Positions 54,555 to 63,986 are shown, counted from the stretch's first letter. The stretch is DNA of 64,000 bases from Myxococcota bacterium (GCA_041389495.1 JAWKRT010000003.1:248001-312000), one strand, 5' to 3'. Numbers and translations are program-made. The notes: generated by a model not told the origin, from the sequence alone.

Positions 54555-54558
<4 letters not shown>

Positions 54559-57005
54559 GCGCGACGCCCTGGCAGCGCGCGATCGCCGAGCTGCGCGCCG
54601 CGCTCGGCGCGGCCCGGGGCGACGAGGCGGCGCCCGGCCTCCCGGACGAGGCGCGGCTCCGCGACGCGCTCGCACGCGCTCTCGCGCTGTGCGTTCCACC
54701 CGAGCTTCGCGACGCGCTCGCGCGGCGCGTCGACGCCCGCGAGGCGGCGGCGCCGGGGAGTGACGCGCACGCGCTCGCGACGCGCGAGCTCGCGCGCGCG
54801 CTCGAGGAGTGGGAATCGGACGCCTTCGCGGAGCGCGCGCTCGGGCGCAGCGTCGAGGCGCTTCCGGGCGTCGGTCCGAAGCGCGCGCACGGGCTCGCCG
54901 AGCGCGGGCTCGGGCGCGTCGTCGACCTGCTCTTCCACCTGCCGCAGGCCTACGACGATCGCCGCTCGCTCGAGGCCATCGGCGACCTGCGCGTGGGGCA
55001 GCACGCGACCGTGATCGGCACCGTGCGCTCGAAGCGCGTCGAGTCGAAGGTCGCGCGCGGGCGCGCGCAGCGCGTGCTCGAGGCCGTCGTCGGCGACGAC
55101 ACGGGCACGCTCGTGCTGCGCTGGTTCCGCGCGAGCGACCGGCTCGCGGCCGCGCTCGAGCCGGGCGTGCGCGTGCTCGCGACGGGCGACGTGCGCCGCT
55201 ACCGCTTCGCGAAGGAGATGGTCCACCCGGAGCTCGAGCGGCTCGGCGACGGCGACGCTCCCGACGCCAGCGGCGCCGACGCGAGCGGCGCCGATGCGAG
55301 CGGCTCCGACGCGCGGCCGCCCGCCGAGGACGCGGAGCTGCGCGTCGTGCCCGCCTACGCGTGCCCGGAGGGCGTCGCGCCGCGCACGTTCCGCACGCTC
55401 GTCGCGACCGCCGTCGAGCGCTACAGCGACCTCGTTCCGGGCTGGCTCCCCGACGCGCTCGCGCGCGACGCGGGCCTGCCCGCGCCGGGCGAGGCGCTGC
55501 GGCGCGTGCACGCGCCCGAGCGCGAAGCGCGCGTGCGCGACTACGCGGGCTTCGCGTCGCCCGCGCACGAGCGCCTCGTGCTCGAGGAGCTCTACCTGCT
55601 CGAGCTCGGGCTCGCGCTCCGGCACGCGCGCCGCGCGCGCGCGCCGGGCATCGCGCTCGACGCGTCGCGCGGCGCGGCGGCCGACGCGCAGCTCCCGTTC
55701 GCGCTCACCGCCGCGCAGGCGCGCGCGCTCGCGGAGATCCGCGGCGACCTCGCGCGCCCGTCGCCGATGTCGCGCCTGCTGCAGGGCGACGTCGGGAGCG
55801 GCAAGACGGCGGTCGCCTTCCTCGCCGCGGTCACCGCGACGGCCGACGGGCACCAGGCCGCGTTCATGGCGCCGACGGAGCTCCTGGCCGAGCAGCACGC
55901 GCGCTCGCTCGCGCGGCTCGCGGCGGCGCTGCCCGCCGGCCTGCGGCCGCGCCTCGCGCGGCTCACGGCGTCGCTCCCGCGCGCCGAGGCCGACGCGGTG
56001 CGCGCGCGGCTCGCGCGCGGCGAGGTCGACCTCGTCGTCGGCACGCACGCGCTCGTGCAGGACGACGTCCGCATCCCGCGCCTCGCGCTCGCGATCGTCG
56101 ACGAGCAGCACCGCTTCGGCGTCCGGCAGCGCGCGGCGCTCGCCGCGCGAGGGGAGGGCGCGCGCGCGCCGCACGCGCTCGTGATGACCGCGACGCCGAT
56201 CCCGCGCACGCTCGCGCTCACGCTCTACGGGGACCTCGACGTGTCGGTGATCGACGCGCTCCCGCCGGGCCGCGCGCCGACCGCGACCTGGCTCGCGCGC
56301 GAGGGCGACGGCAAGCAGGTGGCCGAGGCGCTGCGCGCGGCGCTCGACCGCGGCGAGCAGGCCTACGTCGTGTTCCCGCTCGTCGAGGAGAGCGAGAAGG
56401 TCGACCTGCGCTCCGCCGTCGACGGCGCGCGACGCATCGCGCGCGCCTACCCCGACGCGCGCGTCGATCTCGTGCACGGCCGCCTCTCGGCGGAGGAGCG
56501 CGCGGCCGCGATGGCGCGCTTCGAGTCGGGCGAGACGCGCATCCTCGTGTCGACGACCGTGATCGAGGTCGGCGTCGACGTCGCGAACGCGACGCTCATG
56601 ATCGTCGAGCACGCCGAGCGCTTCGGCCTCGCGCAGCTCCACCAGCTGCGCGGGCGCGTCGGGCGCGGCGGCGCCCCCGGCACGTGCGTGCTCGTCGCGC
56701 GCGGCGGTGGCGAGGAGAGCGAGGCGCGCCTGCGCGCGATGCTCGAGACGACGGACGGCTTCCGCATCGCCGACGCCGACCTGCGCATCCGCGGGCCGGG
56801 CGAGTTCCTGGGCACGCGCCAGAGCGGCCACCTGCCGAGCCTGCGCGTGGCCGACCTCGTGCGCGACGCGCGGCTCGTCGCGCGCGCGCGCAACGCGGCC
56901 TTCGCGACCGTGCGCGCCGACCCGGCGCTCGGCGGCGCGCCCGGCCTCCTGCGCGCGGTCGAGCAGCGCTGGGGCGAGCGCCTCGCGCTCGCCGGAGTGG
57001 GTTGA
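54555..57005 (+). CDS. recG: ATP-dependent DNA helicase RecG
   Basis: The 816-residue helicase of branched DNA has the wedge/OB domain, Walker A LLQGDVGSGKTAVAFLAAV, the DEQH box in VDEQHRFGVRQR, TATPIPRTLALTLYGDLD, and HQLRGRVGRG. An Ala/Ser/Gly/Asp insertion encoded by a 15-bp tandem repeat (about 55261-55312) lies in the OB region. GTG start overlaps the carB stop (GTGA), so it is probably translated from the pyr operon mRNA. Confidence 0.95.
55261..55312 (+). repeat. 15-bp tandem repeat inside recG
   Basis: Three imperfect in-frame copies of GCCGACGCGAGCGGC encode DASGA-type pentapeptides between the OB domain and the following segment. The frame is kept, and the repeat number could vary. 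Confidence 0.6.
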
Positions 57006-57093
57006 CGGCGCGCGCCCGGCGCGCGAAACCCCGGAGCGCAGATCGCGCACGCCGCCGCGGCCCGCCGGGCCGCGCGCACGAGGAGCCCGCCGC

Positions 57094-57741
57094 ATGTACG
57101 CAGGACGCATCGTCGCCGTGGGGCGCACGCCGGGGGGCGCGAACGCCGTTCTCTACCGCGTGTCGTCGCGCTCGTTCCCGAACCGCAAGGCCGTCGACCT
57201 CGGCGGGCGGCTCGCGATCGTCCCGCGCGAGGGGCACGAGGGCGACGTCCAGAAGAACCCGTACATCGCCTACGCGTGCCTGCGCATCGCGGAGGCGCAC
57301 GGCGAGCGCTTCGCGATCGCGACGAACGGCAGCCACACCGACCCGATCGCCGAGAAGGTCGCGATGGGCGTGCCGCCGCGCGACGCGCTCGCCGCGTGCC
57401 TGCTCGCGATGGACTACGAGAAGGACGACTTCGACACGCCGCGCATCGCGGCCGCCGTGCCGCAGCGCGGCGACGCGGGCTGGCTGGCCATCGTGCGGCG
57501 CGACGCGCTCGTGGTGAAGGAGGTCGCGCTGCGCGACGGCCACTCGAGCTGGATCTCGACCTACGAGGGCGACGACGTGCGCGAGGCACAGGCGATCGCG
57601 CTCGACGCCGCCGACGCGGCGGCCGCCGCGCGCTTCGTCGCCGGCGGGGGTGGCTATGCCGGGCTCGTGAACCCGGTGACGAGCGCGGCCGCCGTGGCGA
57701 CGGCGAGCGGCTTCGAGCTCGCGACGCACGTCGTCGGCTGA
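57094..57741 (+). CDS. purO: archaeal-type IMP cyclohydrolase (PurO family)
   Basis: The 215-residue protein starts MYAGRIVAVGRTPGG and continues with YRVSSRSFPNRKAVDL, KNPYIAYACLRIAEAHGER, FAIATNGSHTDPIAEKVAMG and LLAMDYEKDDFDTPRIA, the pattern of PurO, the enzyme that closes the IMP ring in archaea lacking the bifunctional PurH. In bacteria this family is unusual. It lies 88 bp after recG. Start ATG is preceded by CGAGGAG. The function is inferred from family resemblance only; whether PurH also exists elsewhere decides its role. Confidence 0.8.
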   Translation: MYAGRIVAVGRTPGGANAVLYRVSSRSFPNRKAVDLGGRLAIVPREGHEGDVQKNPYIAYACLRIAEAHGERFAIATNGSHTDPIAEKVAMGVPPRDALAACLLAMDYEKDDFDTPRIAAAVPQRGDAGWLAIVRRDALVVKEVALRDGHSSWISTYEGDDVREAQAIALDAADAAAAARFVAGGGGYAGLVNPVTSAAAVATASGFELATHVVG

Positions 57742-57806
57742 GGTGCGGGCGCCGGGCGCTCCAGGCGTGCCGCGGACGGCCGATGAGGGCGTCCGGTGCG
57801 TCGAGC

Positions 57807-57835
57807 TTGACGCCTTCGTCCCCTTCACCTACCTA
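57807..57835 (+). promoter_or_regulatory. promoter of the leucine leader and leuA
   Basis: TTGACG (57807-57812) and TACCTA (57830-57835) are separated by 17 bp. The predicted start (about 57842) nearly coincides with the ATG of the leader peptide at 57844, so the mRNA may be leaderless. Confidence 0.6.
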
Positions 57836-57843
57836 GAGCGGCC

Positions 57844-57921
57844 ATGCGCTTCGGATTCGAGCAACGGCTCCTCGCCCTCGGTCACCTCGACCTGCTCCTT
57901 AGCAGGGCGGGAGAGGCCTAG
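57844..57921 (+). CDS. leuL: leucine leader peptide of the leuA attenuator
   Basis: A 25-codon ORF (ATG to TAG) with seven leucines at residues 9, 10, 12, 15, 17, 18 and 19; the run L-D-L-L-L lies just before the pause hairpin. Short, leucine-rich and 250 nt before leuA, it has the form of a ribosome-stalling leader peptide. Too short for ordinary gene finding; no protein function is expected. Confidence 0.75.
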   Translation: MRFGFEQRLLALGHLDLLLSRAGEA

Positions 57922-57998
57922 GCGCGACTCCGTAGCCACGGAACGAAGCAGCGCAAAGCCCTCTCCCGCCGAACCGGCCGGAGGGGGCTTCGCGTTTC
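57891..57998 (+). terminator. transcription attenuator between the leader peptide and leuA
   Basis: Segment 1 CCTGCT (57891-57896) pairs with AGCAGG (57901-57906). Segment 2 GGCGGGAGAGG (57906-57916) is perfectly complementary to segment 3 CCTCTCCCGCC (57960-57970). Segment 3 also pairs in the stem AAGCCCTCTCC (57956-57966) with GGAGGGGGCTT (57980-57990), an 11-bp hairpin followed by CGCGTTT. Stalling at leucine codons would free segment 2 for antitermination; a ribosome at the stop codon would leave the terminator. Confidence 0.7.
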
Positions 57999-58170
57999 CG
58001 GGGTCGCCCGGAACGAGGCCCCGGTCGAACCGGCGGCGCGCGCGGACGGCGCGCATCGCCCGAGCGACCGAGCCCCGCATCCCCCACCGGCGCCGACGAG
58101 TCCGAGAGAGCCTCGCGCGCCCTCAGGCGCAACGGAGAGAAGCGGCCCCCGAGCCGGTGGAGACCTCGCC

Positions 58171-59853
58171 ATGTCCATGCCCTTCCAGAAGTACCGACCG
58201 TTCCCGCCCGTGCACCTGCCCGATCGCACCTGGCCCGAGCGCACGATCACGCACGCGCCGATCTGGTGCAGCGTCGACCTGCGCGACGGCAACCAGGCGC
58301 TCATCGAGCCGATGGGGAGCGAACGCAAGCGGCGCCTGTGGTCGACGCTCGTCGCGATGGGCTTCCCGGAGATCGAGATCGGCTTCCCGGCGGCGTCGCA
58401 GACCGACTACGACTTCGCGCGCGAGATCATCGAGCGCGACGAGATCCCGCCGCAGCTCACCGTGCAGGTGCTGACGCAGGCCCGCACCGACCTGATCGAC
58501 AAGACGTTCGAGGCGCTGCGCGGCGCGCCGCGCGCGATCGTGCACCTCTACAACTCGACGTCCGAGCTGCAGCGGCGCGTCGTCTTCGGGCAGGATCGCC
58601 GGGGCATCGTCGACATCGCGGTGCGCGGCGCGGTGCGCGTGCGCGAGCAGGCGCTCAGGGCGCCCGACACCGACTGGGTCTTCCAGTACTCGCCCGAGAG
58701 CTTCACCGGCACGGAGCTCGACTTCGCCGTCGAGATCTGCGAGGCGGTGATGGACGTGTTCGAGCCGACGCCCGAGCACCGGCTCATCGTGAACCTGCCG
58801 GCGACGGTCGAGATGTCGACGCCCAACGTGTATGCCGACCAGATCGAGTGGTTCGCGCGCCACGTGAAGCAGCGCGAGTCGCTGATCCTGTCCGTGCACC
58901 CGCACAACGACCGCGGCTGTGCGGTGGCGGGCGCCGAGCTCGCGCTGCTGGCGGGCGCGGAGCGTGTCGAGGGAACGCTCTTCGGCAACGGCGAGCGCAC
59001 GGGGAACGTCGACGTCGTCACGCTGGCGGTCAACATGCTCACGCAGGGCGTCGACCCGAAGCTCGACTGCTCCGACATCAACGCGCTGCGCATGACGGCC
59101 GAGCACTGCAACCGGCTGCCCGTGCACCCGCGCCACCCGTGGGTCGGCGACCTGGTCTTCACCGCGTTCTCGGGCTCGCACCAGGACGCCATCAAGAAGG
59201 GTCTCGCCGCGCGCGCCGCGAACCCGGACGCGGTCTGGGAGGTGCCCTACCTGCCGATCGACCCGGCCGACCTCGGGCGCACGTACGAGGCCGTGATCCG
59301 CATCAACAGCCAGTCGGGCAAGGGCGGCATCGCCTACGTCCTCGAGCAGGATCACGGCCTGCGCCTCCCGCGCCGCCTCCAGATCGAGTTCGCGCGCGTC
59401 ATCCAGGCGCTGACGGACCAGACGGAAGAGGAGGCCACGAGCAAGCAGGTCTACGCCGTGTTCGAGCGCGAGTACCTGCTGCGCAACGAGCCGCTCGAGC
59501 TCGTCGACCACGAGGTCCACGCCTCCGAGAAGGGCTCGCTCGCGCCGCGCACGCTCACGGCCACCGTCGTCTGGAAGGGCGAGACGCGCGAGCTGCGCGG
59601 CTTCGGGAACGGCCCGATCGACGCCTTCGTCGACGCGCTGCGCCGCGACTGCGGCGTCGACCTGCGCGTCGCCGACTACAGCGAGCACGCGGTGGGCAAG
59701 GGCGCCGACGCCGCGGCCGTGGCCTACGTCGAGGTCGAGACCGGCAGCGGCGATCTCCTCTTCGGAGTCGGCTCCGACCCGAGCATCGCGGCCGCGTCGC
59801 TGAAGGCCGTCGCGAGCGCCGTGAACCGCGCCGCCGCGCGCGAGGCGCGTTAG
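58171..59853 (+). CDS. leuA: 2-isopropylmalate synthase
   Basis: The 560-residue enzyme condenses acetyl-CoA and 2-oxoisovalerate, the first step of leucine synthesis. WCSVDLRDGNQALIEPM is the catalytic DREtD-type motif (SVDLRDGNQ), HPHNDRGCAVAGAELALL and GTLFGNGERTGNVDVVTL carry the metal-binding histidines and the substrate site, and the C-terminal LeuA dimer domain senses leucine. Length and motifs fit the LeuA2 group of high-GC bacteria and actinobacteria. It is preceded by a leucine attenuator. Confidence 0.96.
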   Translation: MSMPFQKYRPFPPVHLPDRTWPERTITHAPIWCSVDLRDGNQALIEPMGSERKRRLWSTLVAMGFPEIEIGFPAASQTDYDFAREIIERDEIPPQLTVQVLTQARTDLIDKTFEALRGAPRAIVHLYNSTSELQRRVVFGQDRRGIVDIAVRGAVRVREQALRAPDTDWVFQYSPESFTGTELDFAVEICEAVMDVFEPTPEHRLIVNLPATVEMSTPNVYADQIEWFARHVKQRESLILSVHPHNDRGCAVAGAELALLAGAERVEGTLFGNGERTGNVDVVTLAVNMLTQGVDPKLDCSDINALRMTAEHCNRLPVHPRHPWVGDLVFTAFSGSHQDAIKKGLAARAANPDAVWEVPYLPIDPADLGRTYEAVIRINSQSGKGGIAYVLEQDHGLRLPRRLQIEFARVIQALTDQTEEEATSKQVYAVFEREYLLRNEPLELVDHEVHASEKGSLAPRTLTATVVWKGETRELRGFGNGPIDAFVDALRRDCGVDLRVADYSEHAVGKGADAAAVAYVEVETGSGDLLFGVGSDPSIAAASLKAVASAVNRAAAREAR

Positions 59854-59919
59854 GCGCCGCGCGCCGCGCGGCCCGATCCGGCCGCGCGGCGCGCCTGCGT
59901 GCGATGCGGCGGCGCTCGC

Positions 59920-61473
59920 CTAGAGCACGGCCTCGAGCAGGTGCGGGCCGCGCGCGGCGAACGCGGCGGCGAGCCCGTCGCGCAGCGCGTCGGGCGTCTC
60001 GACGCGGCGGACGTGCGCGGCCGGCAGGCCGAAGCCGCGCGCGAGCGCGGCCCAGTCGAGCGGTGGCGCGTCGAGGTTCGTGAGCGCGCGCGCCTTCGGC
60101 CCGGGCTCGGCGACGCCCGCGCGCGCGAGCTCGATCTGCAGGATGCGGTACGCGCGGTTCGAGCAGAGGACGACGACCACGTCGAGCGACTCGCGCGCGG
60201 CCGTCCAGAGCGCCTGCAGCGTGTAGGCGGCGCTTCCGTCCGCCTGGATGGCCACGACGGGGCGGTCGGGGCAGGCGAGCGCGGCGCCGACCGCGCACGG
60301 CAGGCCCTGGCCGATGGCGCCGCCCGTGAGCGAGAGCATCGAGTGCGGCGCCGCGCCCTGCGACGCGAGTCCGAAGCCGAGGCTGCTCGTCGCGCCCTCG
60401 TCGACGACGATCGCGTTCTCGGGCAGCGCGCGTGCGAGCGCGACGCCGAGAGAGCCGGGCGTGAGCGGCGCCGTCCCCGGCGCAGCGTGCGGCGGGAGCG
60501 ATGCGTCGGCGAACGCGCCGCGCGCCGGGGCGTCGAGCGCGTCGGCGAGCGCCTCGAGCGCGGCGCGCGCGTCCTCGGCCGGGCCGAACGCGACGTGCGT
60601 GCGTGCATCGTCGGTGAGGCGCCCGGGCATTCCCGCGTAGCCGAAGAACGCGACGGGCGCGGTCGCACCCGCGAGCACGACGGCGTCGTGCTCCGCGAGC
60701 AATCCGGCGGCCTGCTCGGGGAAGTACGGGAGGCGCTCCACGGGCGGCCGTCCTCGGCCGCGCTCGTGATGCGCCGGGAACACCTCGGAGACGAGCCGCG
60801 CGCCGCAGGCGGTGGCGATGCGCGCGGCCTGCGCGAGCGCGTCGGCGCGCAGCGCGCGCCCGCCGAGCAGGACGAGTGGGCGCGCGGCCTCGCGCAGCGC
60901 GCGCGCCGCGCGCTCGACGGCGTCGCGCGCGGGCGCGGGCGATGCGGGGAGCGACACGGGCGCGGGCGCGCAGCCCTCGGCGGCCTGGAGGTCGGCGGGG
61001 AGCACGAGCGTCGCGACGCCGCGCTCGCCCTCGAGTGCGGCGCGCATCGCGTCGGCCGTGTCGCGCGCGAGCGACGCGGCGTCGCGCGACGTGCGCACGA
61101 AGCGCGAGACGGGGCGCGCGAGCGACTCGATGTCGGAGGCGAGCGGCGGGTCGTTCGCGATGTGCCACGTCGCGTGGTCGCCGACGAGGTTCACGACGGG
61201 CGAGTAGGCGCGCCGCGCGTTGTGCAGGTTGGCGATGCCGTTGCCGAGGCCGGGGCCGAGGTGGAGCAGCGCGAGGGCGGGCTCGCCTCGCATGCGCGCC
61301 CATCCGTCGGCCGCGCCCGTGCACACGCCCTCGAAGAGCCCGAGCACCGCGCGCACCTCGGGGAGCGCGTCGAGCGCCGCGACGAGCGGCATCTCGGTCG
61401 TGCCGGGGTTCGCGAAGCAGATGCGGCTGCCGCCGCGAAGGGCCGTCTCGAGGACGGCGCGCGCTCCGTTCAT
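59920..61473 (-). CDS. ThDP-dependent enzyme of the acetolactate synthase/benzoylformate decarboxylase superfamily
   Basis: The 517-residue protein has the three-domain fold: the N-terminal catalytic glutamate (LGLFEGVCTGAADGWARM, Glu48), LHLGPGLGNGIANLHNARRA, and the C-terminal ThDP-binding motif beginning ADGSAAYTLQALW and ending in the asparagine of CSNRAY. It is shorter than acetolactate synthase and lacks an ilvN partner, so it is more likely an orphan ThDP lyase or decarboxylase than IlvB. Start ATG at 61473. The substrate is unknown. Confidence 0.85.
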   Translation of the reverse strand: MNGARAVLETALRGGSRICFANPGTTEMPLVAALDALPEVRAVLGLFEGVCTGAADGWARMRGEPALALLHLGPGLGNGIANLHNARRAYSPVVNLVGDHATWHIANDPPLASDIESLARPVSRFVRTSRDAASLARDTADAMRAALEGERGVATLVLPADLQAAEGCAPAPVSLPASPAPARDAVERAARALREAARPLVLLGGRALRADALAQAARIATACGARLVSEVFPAHHERGRGRPPVERLPYFPEQAAGLLAEHDAVVLAGATAPVAFFGYAGMPGRLTDDARTHVAFGPAEDARAALEALADALDAPARGAFADASLPPHAAPGTAPLTPGSLGVALARALPENAIVVDEGATSSLGFGLASQGAAPHSMLSLTGGAIGQGLPCAVGAALACPDRPVVAIQADGSAAYTLQALWTAARESLDVVVVLCSNRAYRILQIELARAGVAEPGPKARALTNLDAPPLDWAALARGFGLPAAHVRRVETPDALRDGLAAAFAARGPHLLEAVL

Positions 61474-61821
61474 GGCGGGACGACTCCGGGGATGGGCGGA
61501 AACGAGCGGGAGCGGCCGAGGGTCGCGGCCCGTGCTCGGCGTGTCCAGCGGCGGCGCGCCCGGGAGGCACGCGCCGGCGCCAAGTCCGCGCGGCGGCGCG
61601 GGTTCCCGCCGGGGCAGGGCGGACGGGATGGGCCACCGGCGGCGCAACTCGCCGACGTCGCACCGGTTTCGCCATTGCACCGCGTCCATGAATGTTCTAT
61701 GAAGCGTGCCGGCCGGGGCCTGCGGGCACCGGTCGACCCGGCGGAATCGGCACCGCCGGCCGCGCCTCGGTCCGGGTGGCCGAGCGGCGCACGAGAGGTG
61801 GAGCAGTTGGAGCGGAAGCAG
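61474..61821. other. 348-bp divergent region upstream of the PEP-CTERM gene
   Basis: Apart from the promoter at 61675-61703, I see no gene, RNA or repeat here. The sequence is GC-rich and has several short inverted repeats. Confidence 0.4.
61675..61703 (+). promoter_or_regulatory. promoter of the PEP-CTERM gene
   Basis: TTGCAC (61675-61680) and TATGAA (61698-61703) are separated by 17 bp; the predicted start near 61710 gives a leader of about 110 nt. Confidence 0.6.
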
Positions 61822-62427
61822 ATGCGGATCCAGTGGCAGCGGCACGGCGCGGAGCGGCGACAGGGGACGAAGCTCGCGCGCGCGCTCGCGGTGGCCTTCG
61901 CGGCGCTCGTCGCGGCGGGCGCGGCGCAGGCGATCACGGTCGGCGCGTACTCGCTCGACGTCGAGATCACGCGCGGCGGGAAGTTCGGGCTGAACGACGG
62001 CGACCTGCTGCTCGACGCGGGTCAGGTCTACGTCGACACGGGCGCGATCACGGGCGTCGGCACCGAGTACGCGGACGTCGTCGACTTCCACATGACGCTC
62101 GGCACCGAGACCTGGGGCTGGTACCCGGCTCCGATCGTGCCCGGCGTGAACGGCTACGGCACGTATCCGACCGTGAACCGCGCGACCTACACGGACGGCG
62201 TGCTCACGCGCATCGAGCTGGCGTCGGCGAGCCAGAACGGTCACCTGCTCGAGCTCGGTGGCACGAACACGGTCGGCGCGCTCGGCGACCTCTCGCTGTT
62301 CGGCGACAACTACTTCGTCGGCGAGGTGCGCGGGCGCTACACGGCGAACCCGATTCCCGAGCCGAGCGCCGCGCTCGCCTTCGCGATCGGCGGCGCAGTC
62401 GCGGCCGTGCGGATCCGGCGGCGCTGA
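61822..62427 (+). CDS. PEP-CTERM sorting-domain protein, secreted
   Basis: The 201-residue protein has an N-terminal signal peptide (basic RRQGTKLARA, hydrophobic core ending AGAAQA) and a C-terminal PEP-CTERM tail: PEPSAALAFAIGGAVAA followed by VRIRRR. This tail directs exosortase processing at the cell surface. The central region is beta-rich and contains no cysteine or known catalytic motif. ATG 61822 is preceded by GGAGCGGA; a longer frame start at 61700 is possible. No exosortase is present in the window. Confidence 0.85.
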   Translation: MRIQWQRHGAERRQGTKLARALAVAFAALVAAGAAQAITVGAYSLDVEITRGGKFGLNDGDLLLDAGQVYVDTGAITGVGTEYADVVDFHMTLGTETWGWYPAPIVPGVNGYGTYPTVNRATYTDGVLTRIELASASQNGHLLELGGTNTVGALGDLSLFGDNYFVGEVRGRYTANPIPEPSAALAFAIGGAVAAVRIRRR

Positions 62428-62497
62428 CGCGGTCGCTCTTCGTTCCTTCCTCCCTGCCGTCGCGCGGGATGCCCGACCTCGGGTGACTCCGTAGACT

Positions 62498-62530
62498 CCC
62501 GCCGCTCGCGCCTGCCGCGCGAGCGGCGGG
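62498..62530 (+). promoter_or_regulatory. 14-bp perfect hairpin in the permease leader
   Basis: CCCGCCGCTCGCGC (62498-62511) pairs perfectly with GCGCGAGCGGCGGG (62517-62530) around the loop CTGCC. The 3' arm runs into GGGAG, the likely Shine-Dalgarno of the GTG at 62538. A TAGACT box (62492-62497) lies immediately upstream. Confidence 0.5.
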
Positions 62531-62537
62531 AGCACGC

Positions 62538-63986
62538 GTGAGCGCAGACGGCGACCCGGCCTCGTCCCCCTCCGCCTCCTCGTCGGGCTTCCACCCGCGC
62601 GACCGCCTGAAGCGCGAGCTCACGCTGTGGGACGCGGTGATGCTCGTCGTCGCCTCGGTCGTCGGGTCGGGGATCTTCTTCACACCGGGCCGCGTGGCGG
62701 AGCTGCTGCCGCACCCGGGCTGGATCCTCGCCGCGTGGCTCGCGGGCGGCGCGATCTCGCTCGCGGGCGCGCTCGCGAACGCCGAGCTGTCGGCCATGTT
62801 CCCGCGCGCCGGCGGCGACTACGTGTACGTGCGCGAGGGCATCCACCCGGCGGCGGGCTTCCTCGTCGGCTGGCTCTCGTTCGCGATCATCTTCACGGGC
62901 ACGATCGCCGCCGTGGCCGCCGCCTTCGCCGAGGGGGTCGCGGGCCCGCTCGGCTGGGGCGAGGGCGCGACCGTCGCGCTCGCGATCGCCGTCACCGTGC
63001 TGTGCTCGTGGCTCAACTACGTCGGCGTGCGCTGGGGAGCGCGCGCCAACAACGGGACGTCGGTGGTGAAGATCGCGGCGCTGGGCGCGTTCGTCGTCGC
63101 CGGCCCGCTCTTCGGCGCGGGCGACTGGTCGAACGTGTTCGCCCCGGCGCTCGGCGCCTCCGGCGCCTCCGGCGCCTCGGGCGGCGGCGCCGGAGGCGCG
63201 CGCGCCGCCGCGTTCGCGCTCGCGATGTCGCCCGTGCTCTTCAGCTACCTCGGGTGGAACGCGTCGGTGTTCGTCGCGAGCGAGATCCGCGATCCGCGCC
63301 GCAACGTGCCGCGCTCGCTCTTCCTCGGGCTCGCGATCTGCACGAGCGTCTACCTGGCCGTGAACGTCGTCTACCTCTACGCGATTCCCGTCGCCGCCCT
63401 CCGCGGCGTCGGCGACGCCGGGAGCGCGGCGGCCGTCGCGCTCTTCGGGCCGGTCGCCTCCCGTCTCGTGTCGGCCTTCGTGCTCGTCTCCATCTTCGGG
63501 ACGCTCAGCGCGACGGTGCTCGTCGGGCCGCGCATCGCCTACGCGATGGCGCTCGACGGCCTCTTCTTCGGGCGGCTCGAAGGCGTCACCGAGGGCTACC
63601 AGACGCCCGGCTCGGCGATCGCCCTCCAGGCGGCGATCGCGTCGGGCCTCCTGCTCGTGCTGCGCAGCTTCCCGAGTGCGCTCGACTTCACGACCTTCGC
63701 CATCATGCTCGCGGCCATCGCCGACGTCGCGGCGCTCTTCCGGCTGCGACGGCGCGAGCCCGCGCGCGAGCGGCCGTACCGAGCCTGGGGATACCCGTGG
63801 ATCCCGGCGCTCTACGCGCTCGCGTCCGCCGCCATCGCCGCCTCGCTGGCGATCGCGAAGCCGCTCGAGGCGCTCGTCTGCGGGGCGATGCTCGTCGTCG
63901 GGCTCCTCCTCTACCGGGCGGCAGCCCGCGCGCAGCGGGCGCGCGGCGCCGGAGCGCCCCTGGAGAGGGGCACCGCGCTCGACTAG
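62538..63986 (+). CDS. APC-superfamily amino-acid permease (LAT-like)
   Basis: The 482-residue protein has twelve predicted membrane segments. The first (AVMLVVASVVGSGIFFTPG) contains the GSGIF motif that binds the amino-acid backbone in the APC family, and SYLGWNASVFVASEIRDPRR is the conserved helix 6-7 region of LAT-type transporters. A Gly/Ala/Ser-rich loop (ASGASGASGGGAGGARAAA) comes from 9-bp repeats (63153-63179). Substrate unknown; GTG start after GGGAG. Confidence 0.88.
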   Translation: MSADGDPASSPSASSSGFHPRDRLKRELTLWDAVMLVVASVVGSGIFFTPGRVAELLPHPGWILAAWLAGGAISLAGALANAELSAMFPRAGGDYVYVREGIHPAAGFLVGWLSFAIIFTGTIAAVAAAFAEGVAGPLGWGEGATVALAIAVTVLCSWLNYVGVRWGARANNGTSVVKIAALGAFVVAGPLFGAGDWSNVFAPALGASGASGASGGGAGGARAAAFALAMSPVLFSYLGWNASVFVASEIRDPRRNVPRSLFLGLAICTSVYLAVNVVYLYAIPVAALRGVGDAGSAAAVALFGPVASRLVSAFVLVSIFGTLSATVLVGPRIAYAMALDGLFFGRLEGVTEGYQTPGSAIALQAAIASGLLLVLRSFPSALDFTTFAIMLAAIADVAALFRLRRREPARERPYRAWGYPWIPALYALASAAIAASLAIAKPLEALVCGAMLVVGLLLYRAAARAQRARGAGAPLERGTALD

